NCBI RefSeq assembly: GCF_002878395.1
Contig: NC_061111.1
Span: forward strand, 28,864,356 to 28,928,355
Direction of reading: 5' to 3'
DNA: 64,000 nucleotides
Source: Capsicum annuum
Taxonomy: Eukaryota > Streptophyta > Magnoliopsida > Solanales > Solanaceae
In this document: positions 1-12,114 of the stretch, piece after piece
Numbering within the stretch: the stretch's first letter is position 1
Layout: each line of letters opens with the position of its first letter
Notes under the pieces: generated by a model
What the model saw: the letters and a program-made list of their open reading frames with translations, nothing else
Told to the model about the DNA's origin: nothing
Databases searched by the model: none
Made by a program: the position numbers and the translations under genes

Positions 1-1924
1 TTATGTTCAACGTGATCCCAATGCTATTGTCTTGAATTGAAGATGTTGTATGAGATGCTCATGATATTGTTGTGATATGGAATGACCATGTTATTGAAGC
101 CATGCAAGTATATACATGTTGTGTGCATTCCCGATCATGTGATAGTTTTGTTGAGAATCATTCTTATTATGAAATCCTTACTTATGATATTGTGAATTAT
201 GGACTCTACTCTTATGAGCAAGTCAGTCATGTGTGTCAGTTTCCTTCCATCGAGTCCTGGGGGTACTTGTACCCAAAAACTATAACTGTGTGCCTAGAGC
301 TAGTGTCATATTTCAATACATCCTCAGTCAAGCTATGCTCCATAGATTTCAGTTAGTCAAGTGACTCAGAAAAACTCAAAATCTCAGGAGTTCAGTAGTC
401 CCAGTAGTTTTAGTACTCTCAGTCAGACCACAGATCTCAAGTAGCTTTTCCATTAGTCAATGAAACTCAGTGAATTCAGCTTAGTTCAGCTAAGAAAATA
501 TTATCAGCTCAGTTAATCAGTTTATAAATTAGTTCAGTTTAGTTAGTCAGTTTAGCGTAGTTAATCTTTTTAGAGTCTTTCAGTTAGGAGTAGGGACTAG
601 CACCGAGCGAGTGCAAGGATGACGGTTTTTCCCATTATAAAGGCAGAGCCATTAGCAGCCAGAGCCATTAGCAGCAATCCCTGTACTCCAGTACTGCGTA
701 GCCAGCGTAGGACAGGAGTCAACCGTCAGATTAAGGCTATACTTGACTGTTATATTGCCTTAGGCTTGATTTTCTGTTCAGGATCACCCGTCAGAGAGGC
801 TTGACCATAGTAGAGGTCTCTACTCGTGGCAAGGTATTGACACCCTTCTAATCAGGGCAAAGATTGAACCCCACCAATACAGTATCAGGTCATGTCGGTT
901 AGGTTACTACCTCTGATAGTCACAGTTATAGTTACAGTTTTAGTATCAATCTTCAGAGTGGAAATCAGGAATCAGGACTGTCAGATACAGTCATCGATCT
1001 CAGTAAGGAACTCAGATAGTTCCATTAATTCCTGGACCATCCCGTCAGATAGGCTTGGTCCCATATTCAGATGCTTATTATTAGATCTAGAGGTCACCCG
1101 GCAGACAGGGTTGATCTCAATCTCAGATTTAGTCAAGTATTCTCATTATCAGTTTCAGAGATCAGTCGTTAGCTAGGACTGATCTCAAATTTAGATGTCC
1201 AGATACAGTTTAAAACTCAGATAGTTTTCCCCAGAATTAGGACTGTTAGATAAATTCATCCATGTTATCAGTCATTCAGTATCTCAGTATCACGAAACTC
1301 ATATTGTCAGATTTCAAACTCAAGTAGTCAGTATCTCCACGAGTTCAGTAGTAGTTATGTATGTATGTATGCTCACGTTTATATTAGTCAGCATGTTCAT
1401 GCATATAAACCCCTTGCATTTAGCCTACCCCCACGTATACTCAGTACTTTAGTTGTACTGACGCATTTGCGCTATGGTTCTTTCTTTTTATGTTACACCA
1501 TAGGTTCTAGGATGCAAATTCCAAATCAGCAGTATCAGTTCAGTAAGCAGTGAGTCCTCATCTTACGAGGACATGATTGTTACATTTATTATTCCAGTAT
1601 TTCAGTTTATTTTCAGTTTAGGGAGTTAGTTGGAGACATGCTCCTTTAACTTCTTATTCAGACAGTTTAGAGGCTTTCAGACGATTATAGAGTTTTTAGA
1701 TTTAGACTTTAGTATTTTCAGTTTTGTTTTGGTACTGTGATACCACCTTATTTCAAATATTTTATTATTTGAGATTGAACCTTACACCCTCTTTGTTCAT
1801 GTTTCTGTATTTTATATGTATATTATGCAGTTACAGGTACAAATATCAGCCATGGTTTAGCTTGTGGTCCTTTGGGGTCATGAGCACCGTGTAGCGTTTC
1901 GGTTCAGAAAATTGAGGCGTTACA
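1..1924 (+). mobile_element. Ty3/gypsy LTR, 3' part, cut by window edge
   Basis: The stretch has no convincing protein. It is full of short AGTCAGTTTAG-like repeats and ends in GAGGCGTTACA at 1924, a typical LTR terminus, after which copia coding sequence begins at once. Landmarks match the reverse complement of the long LTRs at 39478-43660 and 46781-49453: a GAGTCCTCAT..GAGGA block near 1551 and a GGAGTTAGTTGG block near 1622. It is therefore the same or a sister LTR family in the opposite orientation. The 5' end lies outside the window, so it could be a solo LTR or the 3' LTR of a full element. Confidence 0.6.
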
Positions 1925-3183
1925 GAAATAATGTAAGACTTGAAGTCAAAGGGATTGGCACTTACAAAGTACATTTGCGTGGAGGTCGATCTTTCATGTT
2001 GCATGACGTCTTATATGCTCTAGAAATTCAACGAAACTTAGTGTCTCTGTCTGTTCTTTTAGATGTTGGTTCATTTGTTCTTTAGTCGTAATTGTGTAAG
2101 AATTACTCTAGATAATGTTTTTTATGGTTTTGGACATCGTTATGGTTGCTTTACTGTTTTAGATTATAATCCTTCAACTTATGACTATTATGTTTACCAT
2201 TGTATAATGTCATGTTATTCTAGTACTAATAATGTTGATATTATTACATGACATACTATATTGGGTCACATAGGGCAAGACCGAATTAATAGATTGGCAA
2301 ACAAAGGACATCTTGGTTCTTTCTCCAAAATTGAAATGTCAACTTGTGAAAATTATTTTGCTGGAAAGATTACACGTAAACCATTTGGGAAGGCTAAAAG
2401 AGCCGAATTCCCATTGCAATTAATCGATTCTGATATCTGTGGTCCAATGAATGTGGGGGCAAGGACTGGTCCTTCATATTTTATTACATCCATTGATTAT
2501 TTCACATATTTTTATTATGTCTATTTGATTTCTCATAAATCACAAGTTCTTGAATGCTTCAAAAGATATATGAATGAAGTTGAGAATCAATTAGATAAAG
2601 GTATAAAGGCAGTAAGAACTGATAGAGGACGTGAATATCTGTCAAAACAGTTTGAAGAACTGTGTATTGAAAAAGGCATTATCAGACAATTGACTACTTC
2701 TTATACACCTCAACAAAATGGTGTAGCCGAAAAGAAGGAATAGAACATTGTTGGATATGACAAGGTCCATGATGGTGCAAGTAAATTTACCAATATCTTT
2801 TTGGGGAAATACGGTTTTAGCAATGATCTATTTATTGAATAAAGTGTCTTCTAAATCAGTATCTTCTACTCCTTATGAACTTTGGACTGGTAATAAACCA
2901 AACTTTAATGATCCTCGACCTTTGGGGTTGTACTGCATATATTAAAGATTGTTTTGGTAAGTTTGGAAAATTAAGTCTAAAAGGAAAGAAATGTATCTTC
3001 ATAAGATACTCAAAAAACTCCAAAGGATATGTGTTCATTGGTAAATTAGAAGATGAAAGTACTACTGAAATTGAATCACGAGATGTCACATTCCTGGAAA
3101 ATAATTTTTCAAAAACGAATGAAATAAAGGAAAATGAGCCTCTTTACGAAATGTTGAATTCAGATAATCAAATAATTTCGTAG
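1925..3183 (+). pseudogene. Copia-1 pre-integrase and integrase region
   Basis: This was the polyprotein part that processes and inserts the element's cDNA. The first block contains LHDVLYALEIQRNLVSLS, the typical segment before the GAG-pre-integrase domain. From 2261 the integrase follows with LGHIG.DRINRLA, the catalytic-core aspartates in DSDICGP and VRTDRGREYL, and the glutamate region TPQQNGVAE. The frame shifts near 2735, just after that last motif, continues with LLDMTRSMM from about 2748, shifts again near 2925, and runs to a stop at 3181 with the KGYVFIG segment. Breaks are therefore single-base changes rather than large deletions. The product cannot be functional. Confidence 0.8.
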
Positions 3184-3289
3184 GACATTCTTGATAATTC
3201 AATTGATCAAGAAATGATTCTTGGTCCAAGTGGGAGTTGTGAATCCCAAAATCCTATTGAGGAATTTGAACTTCAATTATGTAAGAGCA

Positions 3290-4482
3290 CCAAAAAGGTG
3301 TGCCTAAACGATCTTATGAGATTGAGGATTATGTATTCCTGGTATATCCCACAGAATTGGATGAACCTAATTCTGTGACTGAGGCTTTAACGAGTCCTGA
3401 AAAAAATAAATGGATAAAAGCGATGAAAGAAGAAATAGAGTCCATGAAAACCAATAAAGTATGGGATCTAGTTGACCTTCTTTCTGGGCTTAAAGCTATT
3501 GGGAACAAATCCATTCTCAAAGTTAAACGCAAATCAGATGGGTCAATAGAAAGGCACAAAGCACGATTGGTGGCAAAAGGTTTTACTTAAGAAGATGGAA
3601 TAGATTATGAGGAAACTTTTTCACCAGTTGTGAAATTTACCTCAATTTGCCTGCTTTTGGCTATAGTTGCACGTTTAGATTTAGAATTACACCAAATGGA
3701 CGTAAAGACTGCTTTTCTCAATGAAGAACTAAATGAGGAAATCTACATGGAAAAACCTGTAGGTTTTGTTGTTAAAGGCCAAGAAAAGAAGGTTTGTAAA
3801 TTAAACAGATCAATATATGGCCCTAAGCAGTCTTCAAGGTAGTGGTACCTGAGATTTCATAAAGAATTGATTTCATTTGATTTTACTATAATCGATGAAT
3901 ACCATTGCATCTATATGAAAAAGTCCAATAAAATGTTTGTGATTTTTTCACTTTATATGGATAATATTTTATTAGATGGAAATAATTTGAAGTATGTAAA
4001 AACTATTAATTCATGGCTTTTAAAGTCATTTGACATGAAAGATATGGGTGAAATAGACTATATATTGGGTGTTAAAATCCAAAGAGACCATTTCAAAAAA
4101 AAATTGAGTCTATCTCAAGAAACATACATAATGAAAATTTTGGAATGTTTTTGAATGAATAGTTGTAAATCCATGGATACTCCTATAGCAAGAGGTGAAA
4201 TTTTAAGCCTTGAAATATGTCCAAAGACTGACAAAAAAAATACATGTCGTGAGTACTATATTCCAGTGCAGTTGGGAGTTTGATGTGCGCTATAATGTGT
4301 ACTCATCCAGATATTTGTTATGCCGTAGGTCTGATTAGTAGGTATCAATCTAGTCCTGCAAGAGATCATTGGAAAGCAGTAAAGAGAATCTTTCGATACC
4401 TGAAGGGAACTGCTGATTATTCACTATGCTATAGTGGATCCGATTTATCCATAAGAGGTTATATAGATGTTGATTGGGTTGG
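3290..4482 (+). pseudogene. Copia-1 reverse transcriptase and start of RNase H
   Basis: The copia reverse transcriptase begins near 3300 with WIKAMKEEIESM and continues with RHKARLVAKG, then a stop (TAA at 3588), FSPVVKFTSI, MDVKTAFLNEEL and a further stop at 3841. The catalytic YVDD box reads YMDN in the segment near 3955, so a key aspartate is lost. After a stop near 4153 come the DTPIARGE-like linker and CTHPDICYAVGLISRYQS, ending with the RNase H start DVDW at 4470. The next codons are interrupted by the MITE at 4483. Copying activity is impossible in this state. Confidence 0.8.
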
Positions 4483-5443
4483 TCTCGGCTAAAGGGGGAA
4501 GCAACTAAAGCCAGTGCTTTAGGCCCCCAAATCAAAGGCCCCCAAATCAAAGGCCCCCATTTTTCATTAGTGCATAGAGTATATTATAGATCTAGCATCA
4601 TTATTATATTATGAAAATAGATTACTGCTTGTTTTTGGGGAAATTTTATAGAATTATATAGAAACAACTAGATGTTATTTAGAGAAATACTTTATCTATC
4701 TCAATTTATGTGTCACTTTTCGCTTTATCATAATTAATTTGATTAATTTTTGAAGTTAGATAGGATTAAATTAATACAATATTTTGAAACTTAGGTGCTC
4801 AAAAACTATACAATAAGTCTTATACACTGCATTTTTTCTCATGTCTTGAATATGAAGAAAGAATATATTCAAAATATTATTCAAAATTAATATAATTTGA
4901 CTTTTCATAAATCGAAAGTGTCACATAAATTTGGATAGTCTGATTATCACTTAAATTTCATAATAAAAATGCATACAAAAAAATAATTGATTGCGACATC
5001 TATAGTAGAAAGGCAAACAAAGTCTCTTTTAGTATTCTTATAGTTAGATTATTTCTAATAAATAGTAGATCAATCCATCAATTCAATTCAAAATAGGCTT
5101 AAAACTATTTCATATGTATAATATTATTTTACCATCTCGTTAGTAGTACAAAATTGAGATCATTAATTGAATGTAGAGAGTTAATTGATAAAAATTTATT
5201 TTAACCATGGGCTTTCTTATAAAAATATTATTGAAACCTTGATGAATAATTCAATTATTAGATATCTTTATTATCATGTAGTCGAATGAGAATTGTCAAT
5301 GTATATACATACAAGATATTTCGTACGTCACCGTTACAAAATAAAATGAAAATAATTAAATAAACATATATAAAATTTTATTAATTAATTTAAGGGCCTC
5401 TTATTAAAGTTGGCTTTAAGCCACAAATCCTGTTGAGCCGACC
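4483..5443. mobile_element. Non-autonomous DNA transposon (MITE) inside copia-1 RNase H
   Basis: The copia RNase H sequence stops at 4482 and resumes at 5444. The junctions carry TTGGGTTGG (left) and TTGGGGCTGG (right), a diverged target duplication of 8-10 bp. The ends are imperfect inverted repeats: TCTCGGCT at the left and AGCCGACC at the right, followed inward by AAAGCC..TTTAGGCCCC and its rough complement GGGCCT..AAAGCC near 5393-5421. The 961-bp interior is AT-rich and has no coding potential. The duplication length allows hAT or Mutator type; I cannot choose. Confidence 0.65.
4504..4560 (+). repeat. Short tandem repeat at the MITE end
   Basis: Three near-identical 16-bp units reading AGGCCCCCAAATCAA follow each other in the left subterminal part of the MITE. 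Subterminal repeats of this kind are common transposase-binding regions; that role is inferred here. Confidence 0.6.
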
Positions 5444-5880
5444 TTGGGGCTGGTGACCAGTATGATAGAAAATCAATTTTCAGTTACGCCTTCTTACTAA
5501 ATGGTGGTGCAATTTCATGGAAAAGTAAGAAATAAACTTGCACAACCCTGTCAACAATGGAATCAGAATTTGTGGCTTGTGCATCTGCAGTACAAGAAGT
5601 TGTTTGGTTGAAGAGATTCTTTGAGCATTTGAACATCGCAAAGAGTTCTAAGGGTTCCATGAATTTATATTGTGACAGTCAAGCGACTATCGCATATATG
5701 AAGGATCCTAACTATCACAGCAAGACCAAGCACATTGATATTAAGTATAACTTTATAAGAGACATAGTAGCAAGTGGAGAAATAATTTTATAATACATTC
5801 CTATTCGAGAAATGATAGTTGATCCATTTACTAAGGCGATATCTAGAGACTTGTTTGAGAAACATGTTATGGCTCTAGGA
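5444..5880 (+). pseudogene. Copia-1 RNase H, C-terminal part
   Basis: The reading resumes after the MITE with a diverged DRKS box, then LLNGGAISWKSK, a stop, and from 5557 ESEFVACASAVQEVVWLKRF, CDSQATIAYM and HSKTKHIDIKYNFIRD. These are the hallmark C-terminal RNase H motifs of copia polyproteins. It ends with the standard copia close DPFTKAISRDLFEKHV near 5821-5862. A stop at 5791 separates the last two blocks. The frames are intact enough for confident family assignment but not for function. Confidence 0.85.
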
Positions 5881-6872
5881 TTACGTAGGATATGCTTATG
5901 TTTATGTATTGTAGATGACTTGATTATAATTATTATCAATATAAGAATCTTTAATTTATGTTCAATCTCATATGCATTCGAAAATGTGTTTTATTAATAC
6001 AGTGTGTCAAACAAGTTACGAGATTGGCTCTCACACGAGCAATCACCTCTTACGTCGAGGAACGTGAAGAGAAAAGTTCCACCATAAGATAATGACTTAT
6101 TTTGTAAAGGCATATGTGAGTTTCTGTAATAATATGGATTTGAGAATTATTAAAGAAAGAAACTCAGGTTAGACATTTAGAGGTGTCTAGACCTAGATCT
6201 GTACGATGTTGAATGACTAAAAGAATGAGACACACGCACCAATATAAGGTGATAACATCATAGCACGTGTTTCATACCACGTGTGTTATGCGACCAATGG
6301 GTTAATAGAAGAATGAATCTCTGCTTCTTCATTGTGTGAGACTCTCAAAGTTATTTAAACTTTTCATTGAAATACCCTTAGACCTTTAACTGTTTCTTGA
6401 AGTTTCGATCGGTGTCGCTACTTTAGCATGTTACTAATAGCCATGAGAGATTCGACAATGCGGTGCACGTCTAAGAAAACAGTTGATTTGAAACAGATAG
6501 ATTTGAGTAGAAAGGAAAGACGATTAAAATAAATATTTTAACTTGTTTACACAAGCCATCCATTACACCAACCATATAAGAGTCAAGTGTAATTTGTATA
6601 TAAAGTTAATCATGAACTCGAGTTCACCTCTTTAAGAGGATGAGGGATCTGATAAGCACCTACTGAAGTAGTGAATAATATCTGGGGTATTGTGAGTATT
6701 AGTATCCTCATATTTTTAGAGAATGCTTTCCACATGTGATTGAATTCCTAAATATGGCTTGTAAAACCTTAAAGGTAAAGCTCGTGATGCTCACAGGTCG
6801 CACGAACTATTTGCCGTATAAATTGGTGCTCGTACTGGCTCGGGTAATGTCCACCATGTGTGAAGTGGGAGA
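5881..6872 (+). other. Copia-1 3' non-coding region ending in polypurine tract
   Basis: About 1 kb lies between the end of pol and the 3' LTR. I see no coding capacity in it. It ends with the purine run GAAGTGGGAGA at 6862-6872, the normal primer site for plus-strand DNA synthesis, immediately before TGTTAGAT. Confidence 0.6.
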
Positions 6873-7255
6873 TGTTAGATTATGGGTCATGGGTCACCCA
6901 TATGGACCAGATCCGACTCGTAATCTGGACAGATTAAGATTAATTCAAAAGAAAATGGGGAAACGGTTACAAGGTAACTGTTCCCGTCCCAAAATTTGAT
7001 ATAAGTTTCTCCTTTTCTTCTGACAAGAAGGCAAGAGAGAAATCAGTGGCACGAAAAAAAACAGAAATCAACAACATCAAATTAAAGGGTATTTAGTTTG
7101 TGAATTAACAATTTCGTTTCCAAGAGAAATGAAGTGGACTTGGGCAGATTCTTTCAGAAGCAAATTTAATTTCCACTTCGAATTTAAGATACACTCTGAT
7201 TTATGTTTTGCTTCGAAATGATAATAGTATGCATATTAAACACGTGAAAATAGTT
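6873..7255 (+). repeat. Copia-1 3' LTR (right end uncertain)
   Basis: The sequence starts TGTTAGATTATGGG directly after the polypurine tract, as an LTR should. No matching upstream LTR is in the window, so the right end cannot be set by comparison. I stop at the last stretch that is not simple AT-rich DNA. Confidence 0.5.
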
Positions 7256-7975
7256 AATCAAAAATATAAAATCGTGTATATACACGTGAATGATGCGACA
7301 AATCAAATAAAGACAAATGACATTTTAACTTAAAAGAATCATAACTATGAATTTTTAATATAAATAAATCAAAATCGAAAAGGATTAAAAAAACTATTTG
7401 TACACCTTTTCCCCTTGCTCCCCCAACCTACCCGACCCTATTCCCTTCTATTTCCCTGAAAACCATCCATTTTTCAGTGTCGTTCTTCTTTTTTTTAATA
7501 GGTTTTTTTACATATACAAAATTTTATGTGATGAACAATCTTCACCATCTAAAGATGAGAAGTAAGTAGAATGAAAAAATTGGTACTAAGTGAAGAAAAA
7601 TGGAAGAGTAACACATAAGTAATTGAAAATGGATGGATGAACAACAACAATGTAAGGAGAAAGAAATAAGAATTTTAATTGTTGATGGTGTGATTAGTCA
7701 TATTTTGATTTTAGCTATTGAAATTGAATTTTTATTAGTTGGTAGAAATTCAATTTATCGGTTGAAATGTTTATCACCAAAATTCATTCTTCGTCAATTT
7801 ACACTTAAGTATACAAAACAAATTCAAACTTTCACACCTATTTCGTCAAAATTTTAATCTCAAAGATTTTTTTTTTTCAAACATTATATAATTCCTCACA
7901 CCTATTACATCATTAATTTAATGCCTAAAATGTAAATTTGTAATTTTTAAGAGACCTATTAGGTTAAGATAGATT
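7256..7975. other. AT-rich DNA without recognised gene
   Basis: No motif, splice structure or repeat pair is recognised. A short open frame at 7633-7857 has no family features and lies in strongly AT-rich sequence, so I do not call it a gene. Confidence 0.5.
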
Positions 7976-8312
7976 ATTAATATTTGATGGTGGACTTGTG
8001 TGGTGAAGTGGTGGCAGAGAGCAGTTTATAAAGAGGAAAAAGAGAAAAAATATTTTAAAAAGAAAAATAATGAGAAAGAAGAGATTTAACCAAAAATAAA
8101 AAAGAAAAGAGATTTAAGTAAAAGAATCAAAAAAATTAACATCTCACGCTTTCAAATTTAGTGTAGTGCATGCACTATGACACTTAGCAGATTGTTTTTA
8201 ATTAGCATATTTTTTACAAAATTTAAGTGTTCAACAGGTGCAAGGCTAAATATAAGTGTTTAGTGAAAAATCGAAAAAAATTGAGGGACTATGTATGTAT
8301 TCCACCTGTTTT
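7976..8312 (-). repeat. Mutator-type element end, related to the element at 40896
   Basis: Read on the minus strand it starts GGTGGAATACATACATAG and continues through GCATGCACTACAC and a CTTAAATCTC stretch. The element at 40896 has the same series: GGCAGAATACATATAC, then GCGTGCACTACAC, then CTTAAATCTC, in the same order and spacing. The partner end was not found, so this may be a truncated copy. Confidence 0.45.
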
Positions 8313-8858
8313 AAAATGCTATTATAAGTAGTAATTTAAGAAAAAATTACACAAATCCCCATCTTAACTTATCAATATTACTTAAAATCTCAATCCTTAA
8401 CTAATTATAAATCCTTTAAATTAATTACATAAATTTTTGATTTTTTTTTTCTCTAAAAGGGTAAGATACATCAATTTAGGGCAAAAAGAAGTTTAGGGCA
8501 AAGATGTAAAATCGGCAGGTTAATTAACGAAGAAACGAAGCCGAAGAATTGACGAAGAAACGAAGTCGGAGAAAAAGGGCTCTTCTTTCGTAGAGAAGAA
8601 TTATTTCTCACTAATCTTATCTTCCTTATTCTTTTATACAAGATTAATTAATTTTTCACCTTTTACATTCTCAGATCTAATTTATTTTCTCCTAATTTTT
8701 TTCATCCGTAAGCTTAATTTCTTCGTCCTGTAACATCGATTTATTCATCACATTTGTAGTTTTGCTTTATTTTCGAACAAATATGTAAGATAAAGAGATT
8801 TTTTTTGCTTAATTCTTCTTACTAGTTGTATTTTTTTTTTCTTTTTGATGATTTTTGG
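8313..8858. other. AT-rich repeat DNA
   Basis: This holds the ACACAAATCCCCATC start of a larger repeat, whose rough inverted copy seems to lie near 11535-11565, and a GACGAAGAAACGAAG-type short repeat near 8525-8570. No gene is seen. Confidence 0.4.
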
Positions 8859-9114
8859 TAGAGGTGGCAAAACTAGCCCAAACCCACTTGACCCGCCCAA
8901 TCCGTCCGTATTTTGATGAGTTGGGCTCGAGTGATTTTGAAGATGGACTGATTTGGGTCAGCCCAAGTAAACCCATCAAAAATCATCAACTCAAATGGGC
9001 TCACAATGATGTCCAACTTTGACCCATAAAGATGTTTAAACCTAATACTTATAGTTTCGCTTTTAATATTTTTAATTTTCTTTATTTTTACTTGAAAATA
9101 ATAATAATAATAAT

Positions 9115-9145
<31 letters not shown>

Positions 9146-9388
9146 ATGATGATGATATAAATATAAAAAGAAAATAAAAAACATTATTCAAACCTAAATT
9201 GCTACTAGAATATTGTTCAATGATGAGTTAAGTTGGGCAGATTGGGCTATAATCCATTATTTAGTCCATCTTGGCCCAACTCATCTTCACCCATTTATAT
9301 TTTGAGTGGGTTGGGCAATGACCCATTTGTTGTTTTAGCCCATTTTGATTCGTTCAAATTCGACCCAACCTACCCATTTACCACCCCT
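8859..9388. mobile_element. hAT-type MITE
   Basis: The element starts TAGAGGTGGCAAA and ends TTTACCACCCCT, an inverted pair. It is flanked by ATTTTTGG (8851-8858) and ATTTTTTG, agreeing at 7 of 8 positions, the duplication length typical of hAT. Both arms are rich in TTGGGC/GCCCAA. The centre holds AAT, ACA and GAT trinucleotide runs at about 9098-9155. No coding capacity. Confidence 0.65.
9098..9155 (+). repeat. Compound trinucleotide microsatellite
   Basis: Runs of AAT, then ACA (about ten units), then ATG follow one another without interruption inside the hAT MITE. Confidence 0.9.
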
Positions 9389-9589
9389 ATTTTTTGCGCT
9401 TAATTTTTTTGTCTTGAATGTGTTTTTTGTTCTATTTGAAGAAATCCATAGTTTTATCTTCTGTTTGGTGAAATTTGTAACATTAATTTGTATATTTTAT
9501 GGCCTGAGACAGCGACGAAGGGAATCGTGGCGGAGTACGGAGTGAGTTTGGAGATTCATCAATGAAGATTGAAGATGACGATGCTAATA

Positions 9590-10875
9590 AAGATACATAA
9601 GAATGTTGTATATGTTAAGAGAGTTCAGTGATACATAAGAATGATGTATCTGATAGAAAAGAATAAGAAGCGATCCTCCACCAAATGTACAAAACTTATG
9701 TATCTTACTGAATATTAGGTTATATATACATAAGAAAGATGTGTTTGATTGAAAACCTACAAAAATCATGTATCAGAATACTTTTTGTGCTATTGATACA
9801 TAAGACATATGTATCCGAATGTATTTTTGTATCATTAATACATAAAAGCTATGTATCGGTACTTATGTATCAAATGATATGTATTGCAATTTGCAAGTGC
9901 TATGTATCGTGCCAATGAAAAAAATAAAACTTTACATAGATATAAAAACAATCAAAATTTTATATAATTGGATACTAAACTGTTAAGTTTTATGAAAATT
10001 GGGCTTCCATTCTTTTTCCACTATTTTCTTGCATGAGCTACCTACTTTGGAGTCCAACGAACTCTCTTAATTCTCCCTATTATTAAATTGGATAACTTAC
10101 ATAAATCTCAAATTTTTAATGGGTTCTAACACTTTTTTCCATAATTTTATTTAATTACATAATATCCCGAATTTTAATATTTATGTACATATTTTTAGCA
10201 TTGATACATATGCATTGTGATACATTTGTAATTTAGTGGTTAGTTAAATAAGAAAGAAATTAAATTTCAATTATTACGAGGAGTAAAATTAAGCACAAAT
10301 TGTGAAAATGATACATCTAGTTCCAGATGTATCACAATGATACATTTCGTAAATTACTTACTAACCATTAAAAATTCAATCTCACACCAAAATAAATAAT
10401 TTACATATATCAAACATATGTTAATGTCAAACCTTTATAAATAAATTAAAAATATGAATCACTATCACAAAGTATATGTCATATGTATCACTAGTATTCC
10501 AACAACAAATGTATCATACTGGTAATGTATATATCTTGATAACTGATTAACAACATCAATTCATATTTTTTATACTATTATATCAGTGTTACACATGTCA
10601 TTTCTCACAGAATAAAATGTATCAATGGTGCACGTATAAAATGTATCACGGAATTAAATAAAATACCATATGTATCAATTGAGAAATATCCAAACTGAAT
10701 GAGGGTGGTGAAATCAGAAAATGAACAAAAAACACATGCATCATTCTTAAAATTATGAAAAGAACATACAAGTTTTTGATATATATTTATAGATGTATTA
10801 AATGCATTTATTGGATATATATGATTGATACATATCTATATGTCTTGATACATATGATTGATACATATGTATATG
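9590..10875. repeat. GATACAT/ATGTATC-rich dispersed repeat
   Basis: The heptamers GATACAT and ATGTATC recur dozens of times at irregular spacing of about 15-60 bp, often as pairs facing each other around a short spacer. No reading frame of any family is visible. The stretch is probably the interior of a large non-autonomous DNA element. A similar but distinct array is at 54784-55966. Confidence 0.7.
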
Positions 10876-10883
10876 TCTTGATA

Positions 10884-11200
10884 CTTATGATTGATAAGTA
10901 TAATCCCCTCCCCCCCCCCCTCCGTCATTCATCCGCACCATCGTCATCACCTTGGCTACCCCTTCCGTCGTTCGTCCTCACCACCATCACCACTTTAGTC
11001 ATTATTGTCGGAAATCTAACAACTGATTGTTCAATTTACTTATGATTGATACATATAATCCACCACCACCACCACCCTCCGTCGTTCGTCCGCACCATCA
11101 CCGTCGCTTGGCTACCCCACCCCTCCTCCGTTCGTGCTCACCACCACCGTCACTTTGATCGTTCTCGTCGGAAATCTAATAACTGATTGTTCAATTTCTT
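10884..11200 (+). repeat. Tandem duplication, two copies of about 155 bp
   Basis: Both copies run from CTTATGATTGAT through a C-rich block, CGTTCGTCC, CTTGGCTACCCC and GGAAATCTAA.AACTGATTG. The starts at 10884 and 11039 give a 155-bp period. The block contains a poly-C run and CAC repeats. Its translation is not conserved, so I treat it as non-coding. Confidence 0.85.
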
Positions 11201-12114
11201 ATCTTTTCCTTAATAGGTACTAATTTAAAAGTTGAAAAAAGAATTCAAAATTGATAAAAGAAAAGTTGATAAAAAGATTAGAAAAGACAATGAAATTAGT
11301 GAAGAAGTTACAGTAAAGGAGATGAAAGCTGTATCAATTGATGATAATTTGAGAGAGATTTTAGGGGATGAAATATTTGAAAAAAAAAATCTTCACAAAA
11401 AATAGATTGCAAGTTTTAATTGTGGAGTAAAAGTAAAGTGGAGTTTTTATTCATATATATCAAGAATAAAATATAAAATCTGAGATTTTAAGTAACTGTT
11501 TAAAGGTAAGAAAATTTGAATAATAAGGACTCTTAGGTATGTGATTTTGTATAATTTATCCTATTAAATTACTTTTATGTTGGGGTAAAAGGCTAGGAGC
11601 CTAACATATTTTAGTTCGAATATGAGTCGGTCTTTTGGCCCATTTCTCATGAACAACTGAACAAAGGGAAATGGGTCAAATATAATAATATTTTGCCATA
11701 ACCTCCAAGATTCACTTCTATTTAGACGAACAGAAAAAGAGAGTAGAATGCTTGCATTATTTGACTTGGGCCATAGGCCTAATATCATTCGTATATTACT
11801 ACTCTTCCCATTTTTTTTACTTTGTATCACACATCAACATTTGACTATCTTTTTAACTTAGCTCAGATGAATCTCAAAGCGGAGAAATTATTCATAGTCA
11901 ATATTTATTTCAAAAAATATCCGTTGTAATTATTAAAGCTGTCGTAAATTTGTAATACCAGTTGGTATAGGTTACTAAGCTAAAAATTTATAATGAAAAT
12001 AGCGGGGGCATGAATGTAGTCCCCATCTATAAATCATATGCATGGGAATTGGAGTCGTGACGAGAAAATTACAGAGACAAATGCAGCTGCAATAGCAGCA
12101 AGTCATCTAGCTCA
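11201..12114. other. No gene recognised
   Basis: AT-rich sequence. An open frame on the minus strand at 11564-11830 shows no family motif. A rough inverted copy of the 8331-8365 sequence lies at about 11530-11570, possibly the far end of one large non-autonomous element. Confidence 0.4.

Larger units (their letters stand above)
1925..7255 (+). mobile_element. Copia-1, degenerate Ty1/copia retrotransposon
   Basis: Domains read in the order pre-integrase, integrase, reverse transcriptase, RNase H. Having integrase before reverse transcriptase identifies Ty1/copia. The gag and 5' LTR are missing because the gypsy LTR ending at 1924 interrupts the element; its other half lies upstream of the window. 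A polypurine tract at 6862-6872 and a TGTTAGAT LTR start at 6873 close the 3' side. Many stops, frameshifts and a MITE show that it is dead. The outer end near 7255 is a guess because no CA terminus with flanking duplication could be fixed. Confidence 0.75.

Noticed and set aside
7633..7857. 74-codon open frame as a small gene
   Set aside because: AT-rich, no family motif, no leader or splice support.
8873..9184. Open frame with runs of His, Cys and Tyr
   Set aside because: It is a translation of the trinucleotide microsatellite in a MITE.
10755..11045. 96-codon frame with a repeated MIDTY motif
   Set aside because: It comes from the ATGATTGATACATAT repeats and the C-rich duplication.
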